Below, in pieces: positions 6,940 through 13,482 of a stretch of 25,140 nucleotides of DNA. Both the position numbers and the translations under genes were made by a program. The notes under the pieces are model-generated. The model saw only the letters and a program-made list of their open reading frames with translations. It was not told where the DNA came from and ran no database searches. Source of the DNA: JABMPX01 sp964649795 (GTDB lineage: Bacteria > Patescibacteriota > Minisyncoccia > Portnoybacterales > UBA2143); assembly GCA_964649795.1 (NCBI GenBank), contig CAZYQY010000008.1:1-25140 (forward strand). The letters run 5' to 3'. Each line of letters begins with the position of its first letter. The first letter of the stretch is position 1.

Positions 6940-7929
6940 TCAACCAACTCGAAAACGTACTGGTTGATATTTTGGGTCATCTCGATTGGTTATATCCGCA
7001 GTGATTATATGTGCGTGAAGATGAAGAACTGTTCCTCCATTTATGTTTATATCTCCAAAACGAAGACATAATCCTCCGCCCGAGATCTTATATTCTTTTT
7101 CAACCCATTGTGCCAGTTTGAAAAGCTCTTGAGCAGCTTGTGGATTAATTTCGGAAAGTTTTTCCACGTGTTTATTGTGGATAATAACAAAATGCGTTTG
7201 AGTGTTTTCGTAAGGCCATCTGTTTTTTCTAATATGCCAGTATTTGCCTTGTTTAATAATAGGTTCAAGTTCGGATTTAGAATAATATTTAGGGCAGAAA
7301 GGGCAAAATCTTTCTTTTTGGATCGTTTTCATTATTTCTCTTTGTTCATCAAGCCGTGCATTATCTAAGTTGACGAAACTTTCTGTCTCTCTTTCTGTGT
7401 TAACCTTCCATTCTTTTCTTTCGAAAATAGCGAAGGTGTAGTCATATTCATTGTTTTGATCGCGAGTATGCGGTTCGGAAAAAGTTTCCTGCCATTCTGA
7501 GATATTAAATAGAGATCGAGGGAAAATCGTATTGCCGTCGCATTGAACATGGATTTTAGTAATATACATTCGTTTTGCTTCTGGAATGGCTAAGGCGTAA
7601 ATTTCGGCTCCGCCAATAACAAACACTTCTTTTTCGCCACGCGTCTTTTCTAAAGCATCTTCCCATGATTTGGCTGTTTCATCTTGATCTAAGGCAGGAA
7701 AATTTTCCTGACGAGTGAGAATTATGGCTTGGCGTTCAATCAAAAAATGGCCTAATTGTTTGATTATAGATTCGTAAGTTTTCCGTCCGACAATGACTTT
7801 ATGACCTTTGGTTAATTCGGCGAAATGCTTTCGATCATCGGGCAAATCCCAAGGAATTTTACCGTTTTGGCCGATCACGCTATTTTCAGCTACGGCTGCA
7901 ATAATTGAAATAGTTAAACTGGTGTCCAT
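6940..7929 (-). CDS. Dihydrofolate reductase fused to a C-terminal HIT-family domain
   Basis: Residues 1 to about 170 are a complete DHFR, which reduces dihydrofolate to THF with NADPH: ISIIAAVAENSVIGQNGKIPW, the acidic active-site residue in LPDDRKHF (equivalent of E. coli Asp27), VIVGRKTYESI and the cofactor loop VIGGAEIYALA. After a charged linker (about 171-205) comes a second domain with a C209-P-F-C212 pair and the histidine-triad motif H303-L-H-A-H307 in GGTVLHLHAHIIT, i.e. a HIT-superfamily nucleotide hydrolase or transferase. At 329 aa the protein is twice the usual DHFR length, with no break between the domains. It starts 16 bases inside the thyA 3' end, with the Shine-Dalgarno AAGGAGGA (complement of 7934-7941) 4 bases before the ATG, so it is coupled to thyA. 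The HIT substrate is unknown. Confidence 0.9.
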   Translation of the reverse strand: MDTSLTISIIAAVAENSVIGQNGKIPWDLPDDRKHFAELTKGHKVIVGRKTYESIIKQLGHFLIERQAIILTRQENFPALDQDETAKSWEDALEKTRGEKEVFVIGGAEIYALAIPEAKRMYITKIHVQCDGNTIFPRSLFNISEWQETFSEPHTRDQNNEYDYTFAIFERKEWKVNTERETESFVNLDNARLDEQREIMKTIQKERFCPFCPKYYSKSELEPIIKQGKYWHIRKNRWPYENTQTHFVIIHNKHVEKLSEINPQAAQELFKLAQWVEKEYKISGGGLCLRFGDININGGTVLHLHAHIITADITNRDDPKYQPVRFRVG

Positions 7930-8828
7930 ATTGTCCTCCTTGATAATTGAGGTTTATAATCAGTTACCTTAAAATGTTCTGGCCTGAAATCAAAGATATT
8001 CTTAACGTCAGGGTCTATGGTAACTGTTGGGAACAATTGCGGTTTGGCTTGAAGAAGCTCATCTACATCATTCATTTGGCTTAAAAAAATGTGAGTATCA
8101 GAAGTCATATAAACGAACTCTTTTGGCTTATAACCAGTGACCTGAGCGATCATCAATGTTAAAGCTGCATACTGAATAAGGTTAAATACAAGACCAACAG
8201 GTACATCCGCGCTTCGTTGAAAATGAAGAAGCGAGAGCTCATCTGTATAGGTATTTATCGTGACGTGGAAAAAACCATGACAAGGTACTACGACTACCTT
8301 TTGCTGTTTTCCTTGTCCACGGCAGATATATTGTGGAATCCATGGTGAAACAATGTGAGTGCGAAGTTGGGGAAACTCGTTAATTTGCTCAATTAAATGT
8401 GTTATTTGATCGAATGTTTTGCCTTCGGTGGTGGGGAAATTTCGCCAAGCTGGACCGTATGACCCTGGACCAAGATCGCCAGTTTTAAGTCCTCGTTTAG
8501 CGCATTTTTTGGCAGTTACCCAACGAGACCACCAACCGCAACCAAATCCTTTCATTTCTTCTAATGTTCTGGCGCCGTTTAAAAAAGCGCAGAGTTCACC
8601 AATTGCCATTTGAAATTGAGATGGTCGTCCTTCGGCAGCGCTGACTAAATCTCGTTCAGTGATAATAGGAAATCCATTTTTTAATTCAAAGCGCATTATA
8701 TGACCCAAGACCATTAGTGCTTCTTCATCTTGTTGAGCAAAAACTTTTTTTCCTTTATCTTTGATTCGCTGAAGAAGCTCTTGATACTGACTATCCGGTG
8801 TTCTTTCGGAAAAATTTTTATATCTCAT
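7914..8828 (-). CDS. thyA: Divergent thymidylate synthase (ThyA family)
   Basis: Transfers and reduces a one-carbon unit from methylene-THF to dUMP, giving dTMP and dihydrofolate. Family landmarks: GHIMRFELKNGFPIIT (about 42-57), GDLGPGSYGPAWRNF, the catalytic cysteine C183 in VVPCHGFFH, QRSADVPVGLVFN with R205 and N216, and SDTHIF with H246. N216 corresponds to E. coli N177, which favours dUMP over dCMP. It is 304 aa (E. coli 264 aa), with an insert before GDLGP. Several conserved positions differ: the E. coli R21 position is Gln, the R127 position is Thr, Y209 is Phe, and the C-terminal APVAI is replaced by IWTPV. The ATG has the Shine-Dalgarno GGGAGGT 8 bases upstream. It is translationally coupled to the DHFR-HIT gene, which would recycle the dihydrofolate; that context supports synthase rather than hydroxymethylase activity. 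Confidence 0.88.
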   Translation of the reverse strand: MRYKNFSERTPDSQYQELLQRIKDKGKKVFAQQDEEALMVLGHIMRFELKNGFPIITERDLVSAAEGRPSQFQMAIGELCAFLNGARTLEEMKGFGCGWWSRWVTAKKCAKRGLKTGDLGPGSYGPAWRNFPTTEGKTFDQITHLIEQINEFPQLRTHIVSPWIPQYICRGQGKQQKVVVVPCHGFFHVTINTYTDELSLLHFQRSADVPVGLVFNLIQYAALTLMIAQVTGYKPKEFVYMTSDTHIFLSQMNDVDELLQAKPQLFPTVTIDPDVKNIFDFRPEHFKVTDYKPQLSRRTIWTPV

Positions 8829-8887
8829 AGAAATATACCTCCCTTATAGCGTTTTTTGTTTAGGTTTATTAAAAAGTTAATGAACAA

Positions 8888-8918
8888 TGATTTAATAATA
8901 ATAATAGTGATTTAATAA
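8888..8918. repeat. Two exact 11-bp direct repeats over the thyA promoter
   Basis: TGATTTAATAA occurs at 8888-8898 and again at 8908-8918, exactly 20 bases apart, about two helical turns. One copy lies in the spacer between the -35 and -10 of the thyA promoter, the other covers its predicted start. The arrangement suits a tandem operator, but the sequence is A/T-rich and chance repetition is possible. Confidence 0.45.
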
Positions 8919-8928
8919 ATTATGTCAA
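8901..8928 (-). promoter_or_regulatory. Sigma-70-type promoter for thyA and DHFR-HIT
   Basis: Read on the minus strand, a perfect TTGACA (8928-8923) is followed after 16 bases by TATTAT (8906-8901). The predicted start is near 8894, giving a leader of about 66 nt with a good Shine-Dalgarno sequence before thyA. It lies in the 163-bp spacer shared with divergent glyA. On the plus strand only a weak candidate for glyA is visible (TATGAT at 8971-8976, without a clear -35). Confidence 0.75.
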
Positions 8929-8991
8929 TAGAATGTATCAGCGGGGCTTTATTTTTTTCAAAATTTAATATATGATAAAAGCAGTATTTAT

Positions 8992-10227
8992 ATGGATTAC
9001 TTGGCTAAAAAAGACGCTAAAATAGATAAATTAATAAAACAGGAGCATGACCGTCATCAAAAGGGTCTTAATTTGATTGCTTCTGATAATTATGCCAGTC
9101 AAGCGGTTCGTCAGGCCGTAGGCAGTATTTTAAGCGCCCGCTATGCCGAGGGTTATCCAGATAAAAGATATTATTCTGGCCAACGCTATATTGACCAGAT
9201 TGAAAAAATAGCCATTGCCAGGGCTAAAAAATTATTCCGAGCTAATTATGCAAATGTCCAGCCTCATTCCGGCTCTAATGCAAATCAAGCTGTTTATTTT
9301 GCCCTGCTCAATCCAGGGGACAAAGTTTTAGCCATGAAAATTGACCAGGGCGGACATTTATCACATGGCGCGTTGATTAATTTCTCAGGCCGTTTTTACA
9401 ATTTTGTTTTTTACGGACTTGATAGAAAAACAGAAAGAATTAATTACAAACAAATTAGTAAAATTGCCCAAAAAGAAAAACCTAAGCTGATTATTGCCGG
9501 CGCTTCCAGTTACTCCCGCCAGATTGATTTTTCTAAGTTTGGCCAAATTGCCAAAGAAAATAACGCTTATTTAATGGCTGATATTGCTCATATCGCCGGA
9601 TTAGTAGCCGCAGGAATTCATCCTCATCCTTTTCCTTATTGTGATGTGGTTACAGCAACTACGCATAAGACGCTTCGGGGAGCTCGAGGCGGCCTGATTT
9701 TTTCTAATAATAAAAAAGTAGCTGATAAGATAGATAAAGCGGTTTTCCCGGGCCTGCAAGGAGGCCCTTTGCAGAATGAAATTGTCGGTAAGGCCGTTGC
9801 TTTAAAAGAAGCTAGCCAAAAAGAATTCGTTGTTTATCAAAAACAAGTGATTAAAAACGCTCAAGTTTTAGCAGATTCTCTTTTAAAGCAGGGCTTTAAT
9901 TTGGTTTCCAATGGTACTGACAACCATCTTTTTTTAGTTAATTTGAGCAAGGTGGATTTTTCCGGTAAGAAAGCCCAAGAAGCATTGGAATCAGCTAATC
10001 TTTATGTTAATCGCAATGTCGTGCCTTATGAAAAACGTTCCAAGTGGGAAACTTCCGGTATTAGAATCGGTACGCCGGCTGTAACTACCAAAGGGCTTAA
10101 AGAAAAAGAGATGCTGCAGATTGGTATTTGGATTGGCCGGATTCTTAAAGATCTTAATAATCAATCATTACAGCGCCATATTAAAAAAGAAGTAATTAAA
10201 CTGGCTAAAAGATTTCCGGTTCTATGA
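8992..10227 (+). CDS. glyA: Serine hydroxymethyltransferase
   Basis: Pyridoxal-phosphate enzyme converting serine and THF into glycine and methylene-THF, the one-carbon donor for ThyA. The 411-aa length is normal. Motifs seen: GLNLIASDNYASQAV near the N-terminus, SARYAEGYPDKRYYSGQRYID (about 47-67), NVQPHSGSNANQAVY, DIAHIAGLVAAG, the PLP lysine in TTHKTLRGARGGLI, FPGLQGGPLQNEI and the C-terminal SGIRIGTPAVTTKGL. No Shine-Dalgarno sequence precedes the ATG at 8992, which directly precedes the conserved N-terminal helix. It is divergent from thyA and overlaps folD by 4 bases, so glyA and folD are a coupled folate pair. Confidence 0.97.
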   Translation: MDYLAKKDAKIDKLIKQEHDRHQKGLNLIASDNYASQAVRQAVGSILSARYAEGYPDKRYYSGQRYIDQIEKIAIARAKKLFRANYANVQPHSGSNANQAVYFALLNPGDKVLAMKIDQGGHLSHGALINFSGRFYNFVFYGLDRKTERINYKQISKIAQKEKPKLIIAGASSYSRQIDFSKFGQIAKENNAYLMADIAHIAGLVAAGIHPHPFPYCDVVTATTHKTLRGARGGLIFSNNKKVADKIDKAVFPGLQGGPLQNEIVGKAVALKEASQKEFVVYQKQVIKNAQVLADSLLKQGFNLVSNGTDNHLFLVNLSKVDFSGKKAQEALESANLYVNRNVVPYEKRSKWETSGIRIGTPAVTTKGLKEKEMLQIGIWIGRILKDLNNQSLQRHIKKEVIKLAKRFPVL

Positions 10228-11024
10228 AAATTATTAACGGGAAAAAAATAGCAGATAAGATTTTAGATAATTTGAAGAAAGAAATTAAAAGAAAAAACAT
10301 TAAACCTTGTTTAGCTGTTATTTTAGTTGGTAAAGACCTAGCATCAGAAGCGTATGTTGATATCAAGAAAAAAATAGCTAAAGAAATTGGTATTGAGTTT
10401 AGGAGAATAACTATTCCTGAACAAACATCAGAAGAAGAGATTATAAAAACAGTCAAGATATGCGATCGAGACAAAAAAATACATGGAATTATTGTTCAAA
10501 TGCCTTTGCCTAAAGGAATTTCTTCTGATAAAGTAATTCAAGTTATCAGTCCAAACAAAGATGTGGATGGATTTGTTAAAGGGAGTCATTTTAAATCACC
10601 ATTTATTAACGCTATTTTAAGAGTATTAGATGAGATTGGAGAAGAATTAGAGAATAAGAAAATAATTGCATTAGTTAATTCAAATATTTTTGGGAAAGCA
10701 TTACAAACAGAAATAAAAGCTGAATATTTAATTGGTTTTTGTAGTGAATTTGTAGATGATTTGAAACAAGCTGACATTATTATTTCTGCTTTGGGCCAGC
10801 CAAATATTATTAAGGGGAATATGATAAAACAGGGTGTAATATTAATTGACGGCGGTATATCAAAAGTGGATAATAAGATAGTCGGTGATATTGATAGAAA
10901 AAGTGTTCGAGAAAAAGCTAGCTGGCTAACACCAGTGCCAGGCGGTTTAGGGCCGCTCACCGTTGCCTTTTTATTAAAAAATGTTGTCTTAACGCAGGTC
11001 CGAGATTCGACCTCTCAAGCGTGA
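10224..11024 (+). CDS. folD: Bifunctional methylenetetrahydrofolate dehydrogenase / methenyl-THF cyclohydrolase, divergent
   Basis: Interconverts methylene-, methenyl- and 10-formyl-THF. At 266 aa it is somewhat short (about 285 aa usual). Substrate-domain motifs are kept: VGKDLASEAYVDIKKK with the YVxxK lysine, IVQMPLPKGIS, and KDVDGF with its Asp; the C-terminal PGGLGPLTVAFLLKN is also typical. The dinucleotide-binding half is unusual: the FxPCTP motif is missing (FKSPFINAI instead) and the GRSxIVGxP loop reads VNSNIFGKALQ, so dehydrogenase activity or cofactor choice may be altered. The last residues (LTQVRDSTSQA) are atypical and are encoded inside the GC-rich palindrome before gatB; the stop at 11022-11024 lies in a stem. 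Translation is coupled to glyA by a 4-base overlap. Confidence 0.88.
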   Translation: MKIINGKKIADKILDNLKKEIKRKNIKPCLAVILVGKDLASEAYVDIKKKIAKEIGIEFRRITIPEQTSEEEIIKTVKICDRDKKIHGIIVQMPLPKGISSDKVIQVISPNKDVDGFVKGSHFKSPFINAILRVLDEIGEELENKKIIALVNSNIFGKALQTEIKAEYLIGFCSEFVDDLKQADIIISALGQPNIIKGNMIKQGVILIDGGISKVDNKIVGDIDRKSVREKASWLTPVPGGLGPLTVAFLLKNVVLTQVRDSTSQA

Positions 11025-11073
11025 CCTTCGCCTAGGGCGAATGTCACTACTTTCGAGGTCAAACCTCTCTTTT
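10996..11073 (+). repeat. GC-rich nested palindrome between folD and gatB; putative structured RNA or inserted element
   Basis: Three small hairpins are possible: AGGTC/GACCT (10996-11000 with 11009-11013); GTGAC and TTCGCC (11021-11025, 11027-11032) with GGCGAA and GTCAC (11036-11041, 11043-11047) around loop TAG; and GAGGT/ACCTC (11055-11059 with 11063-11067) followed by TCTTTT. The alternative is one long stem in which GACCTC (11009-11014), AAG, GTGAC and TTCGCC pair with GGCGAA, GTCAC, CTT and GAGGTC (to 11060), 20 pairs with small internal loops. The block is much richer in G+C than its surroundings and ends exactly at the gatB ATG. Confidence 0.75.
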
Positions 11074-12564
11074 ATGAAATATCAGACGGTTATTGGATTA
11101 GAAATACACGCCGAATTAAAAACAGACAGTAAAATGTTTTGCAGCTGTCTTAATGACCCTGAAGAGCAGAATCCGAATGTAAATATATGCCCAATATGTC
11201 TTGGGTATCCTGGATCACTTCCAGTAATTAATAAAGAAGCAGTAAAAAAAGTTGTTAAAACCGCCCTTGCTTTGAATTGCCAGATTCCAGAAAAAGCTAA
11301 ATTTGACCGCAAGAACTATTTTTACCCTGATTTGCCTAAAGGCTATCAAATTTCCCAATATGACCAGCCTTTATCATTAAAAGGGTTTTTAGAAATTGAG
11401 GATAAAAAAATTAGAATTACCCGAATTCATTTAGAAGAAGATACTGGCAAATTAGTCCATCCGCAAGGAATGGGATATTCATTAATTGATTTTAATCGAG
11501 CAGGAAGGCCCTTAATGGAATTGGTTACTGAGCCAGACATTGCTACTAGCACAGAAGCGCGGCAGTTTTGTGAAGAACTTCAATTAATTCTGCGTTATCT
11601 TGATGTTTCTGAGGCTAATATGGAAAAAGCACAGATGCGCTGCGAAGTAAATATTTCTTTAAGTGCAAAAAAAGGTAAACTAGGAACTAAAGTAGAAATC
11701 AAAAACCTTAATTCTTTTCGAGCCGTTCAGGGGGCTGTTGATTACGAAATTAAAAGGCAAAAAGATTTATTGGACTCAAAACAAAAAATTATTCAAGAAA
11801 CCAGAGGTTGGGACGAAGGGAAACAAAGCACTTTTCCACAGCGAATTAAAGAAGAATCTCAAGATTATCGTTATTTCCCTGAACCAGATTTGCCTCCATT
11901 ATCTCTGAAGCCATTAACTGAGGAATCTAAGGATTCAATAGTTGATGTTGAAAGAATAAAGAATGAATTACCTGAATTGCCACAAAATAGACGAGCCAGA
12001 TTCTTTGAAGAATATCATCTTCCTTCTTCTGATATTAATACCCTTATTATTAATAAGAAAATAGCTGATTATTTTGAACAAGTTGTCTCTGAATTAAAAA
12101 CTTGGCTGAAGATAAAATCAATTAGTGAGAAAGAGCCAATGATTAAATTAACAGCTAATTATTTATTAACTGAGCTTCAAAAACTTTTATTGGTTAATAA
12201 AATTAGCATTGCTGATTGTAAAATTAGCCCAGAGAACTTTGCTGAATTTATTACTCTAATTGAGCAAAAAGAAATTTCTAGTTCAGCAGCACAGACTGTT
12301 TTGAAGGAAATGTTTGATACTGGCGCTGATCCTTCTAATGTTATTGAAAATAAAAAATTAAAGCAGGTTAATGATGAAGATGCTTTAATTAAAATAGTTA
12401 AACAGATTATCCAGGAAAATTCCAAGCCAGTTAAAGATTATCAATTAGGCAAAGAAAATGTTTTACAGTTTTTAATTGGCAAAGTAATGGCTGCTAGTCA
12501 AGGACAGGCTAATCCAGAAGTAGTTAAAGAGATTTTAATAAAAACCTTAAAAAAATCATCGTAA
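11074..12564 (+). CDS. gatB: Asp-tRNA(Asn)/Glu-tRNA(Gln) amidotransferase subunit B
   Basis: tRNA-binding and kinase subunit of GatCAB, which amidates misacylated Glu-tRNA-Gln or Asp-tRNA-Asn. Motifs: YQTVIGLEIHAEL at the start, zinc-site cysteines CSC and CPIC (about 22-52), LEEDTGKLVH, NRAGRPLMELVTEPD, MRCEVNISL, GTKVEIKNLNSFRAV, YRYFPEPDLPP, and a C-terminal YqeY-like helical region ending in MAASQGQANP. I chose ATG 11074 because the conserved MKYQTVIGLEIH begins there; an in-frame ATG at 11041 would add 11 residues encoded by the palindrome and is unlikely. That gives 496 aa, a normal size. gatA and gatC are not adjacent. The gene ends overlapping the 3' end of miaA by 9 bases, tail to tail, with no terminator between. 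Confidence 0.95.
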   Translation: MKYQTVIGLEIHAELKTDSKMFCSCLNDPEEQNPNVNICPICLGYPGSLPVINKEAVKKVVKTALALNCQIPEKAKFDRKNYFYPDLPKGYQISQYDQPLSLKGFLEIEDKKIRITRIHLEEDTGKLVHPQGMGYSLIDFNRAGRPLMELVTEPDIATSTEARQFCEELQLILRYLDVSEANMEKAQMRCEVNISLSAKKGKLGTKVEIKNLNSFRAVQGAVDYEIKRQKDLLDSKQKIIQETRGWDEGKQSTFPQRIKEESQDYRYFPEPDLPPLSLKPLTEESKDSIVDVERIKNELPELPQNRRARFFEEYHLPSSDINTLIINKKIADYFEQVVSELKTWLKIKSISEKEPMIKLTANYLLTELQKLLLVNKISIADCKISPENFAEFITLIEQKEISSSAAQTVLKEMFDTGADPSNVIENKKLKQVNDEDALIKIVKQIIQENSKPVKDYQLGKENVLQFLIGKVMAASQGQANPEVVKEILIKTLKKSS

Positions 12565-13428
12565 GAGAAAGTTTTTTGCTAATTTTTCAGCCTGTTTTTG
12601 ATTTTCAATCCAATTAATCCGTTTATCTCTTTTAAACCAAGTTATTTGGCGGCGGGCATACTGTTGAGTATGAAGATTAATCATTGCTTTAACTTGTTCT
12701 GCATGAATTATTTCTTGATAGCCAATTCCAGAGAAAGCAGGCAAATTAATCGGATATTTTTTAATTAATTTTTCCACTTCTTTTACAAAGCCATTTTTAA
12801 TCATTTGATTGGTCCGTTTAGTAATTCTTTTCTTGATTGTCTCTTTGCATATTTTTATCCCAATTTGCAATACATTAAAAAGAATTTCTCCTTTTTCTCT
12901 TTGTTCAGAAAAAGGCTTTTTTGTTTTTAGACAAACTTCTAATGCACGAATAAGCCGTCTTCTATTATTAAAATCAATTATTCCCAAAGATTTAGGATCT
13001 ATTCTCTTTAATTTATTAAATAATTCCTGATTAGATAATTTTTCTAATTTGATTCGCAGTTTTTTATCCGGTTTAACTTTAGGAATCTTTAAATTATCAA
13101 CAACAGCTTGGATGTATAGGCCAGTGCCTCCTACTAAAAAAGGAGTCTTGCCTCTTTTTTGAATATCTTTAATAATCTTTACTGCTTTTTCTTTGTATTG
13201 AGACAAAGTGAATTCTTGATTCGGCCTGACTATGTCTATTAAATAATGAGGAATGCCAGACATTTGCTTTTTGTTTAATTTATTCGTCCCAATATCCATT
13301 TCTTTATAAATTTGCCTGGAATCAGCTGAAATAATCTCGCCATTAAATTTCTTGGCTAATTTAATAGCTAATTCGGATTTGCCAGAAACAGTGGGACCTA
13401 AGATGACAATTAATTTGTCGTGTAGCAT
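12556..13428 (-). CDS. miaA: tRNA dimethylallyltransferase
   Basis: Adds a dimethylallyl group to N6 of A37 in tRNAs reading UNN codons (i6A37), the substrate of MiaB encoded just upstream. The 290-aa protein has the P-loop ILGPTVSGKSELA (about 9-21; usually GPTASGKT), ISADSRQIYKEMDIGT, FLVGGTGLYIQAV, RRLIRALEV, FSGIGYQEI and the C-terminal YARRQITWFKRDKRINWI that contacts tRNA and substrate. It is the second gene of a minus-strand miaB-miaA pair separated by 54 bases holding inverted repeats. There is no Shine-Dalgarno sequence. Its 3' end overlaps the convergent gatB by 9 bases. Confidence 0.95.
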   Translation of the reverse strand: MLHDKLIVILGPTVSGKSELAIKLAKKFNGEIISADSRQIYKEMDIGTNKLNKKQMSGIPHYLIDIVRPNQEFTLSQYKEKAVKIIKDIQKRGKTPFLVGGTGLYIQAVVDNLKIPKVKPDKKLRIKLEKLSNQELFNKLKRIDPKSLGIIDFNNRRRLIRALEVCLKTKKPFSEQREKGEILFNVLQIGIKICKETIKKRITKRTNQMIKNGFVKEVEKLIKKYPINLPAFSGIGYQEIIHAEQVKAMINLHTQQYARRQITWFKRDKRINWIENQKQAEKLAKNFLLR

Positions 13429-13439
13429 AATTAAAATTC

Positions 13440-13477
13440 AGATAGGCCGTGCCTGTCTATCTTTTTAATGCACGGGC
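13440..13477. repeat. Overlapping inverted repeats between miaB and miaA; terminator-like on the plus strand
   Basis: On the plus strand AGATAGGC (13440-13447) pairs with GCCTGTCT (13451-13458, one G-T pair) around loop CGT, or AGATAG pairs with CTATCT (13457-13462) directly before TTTT (13463-13466). A second, overlapping pair is CCGTGC (13447-13452) with GCACGG (13470-13475). The plus-strand hairpin plus T-run could end gatB read-through antisense to miaA. On the minus strand it lies just after the early miaB stop. Confidence 0.55.
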
Positions 13478-13482
13478 TTTTC

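Noticed and set aside
7108..7368. Plus-strand 86-codon frame opposite the DHFR-HIT gene
   Set aside because: It is antisense to the well-supported fusion gene, has no recognisable motif and no ribosome-binding site.
9747..9775. Interleaved inverted repeats in glyA (GGGCCT/AGGCCC and CTGCAA/TTGCAG)
   Set aside because: They fall in the conserved FPGLQGGPLQNE coding segment and are explained by its glycine/proline-rich codons.
10990..11016. tRNA T-arm-like string (GGTCCGAGATTCGACC)
   Set aside because: The stem is AGGTC/GACCT but the loop is not TTCRANY on either strand, and no acceptor, D or anticodon arms are nearby.
10989..11062. Integron attC site
   Set aside because: The imperfect palindrome is suggestive, but there is no GTTRRRY / RYYYAAC pair at its ends and no integrase or cassette array in the window.
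11041..11073. Longer GatB starting at ATG 11041
   Set aside because: The extra 11 residues are encoded by the palindrome and are not GatB-like; the conserved beginning MKYQTVIGLEIH starts at 11074.
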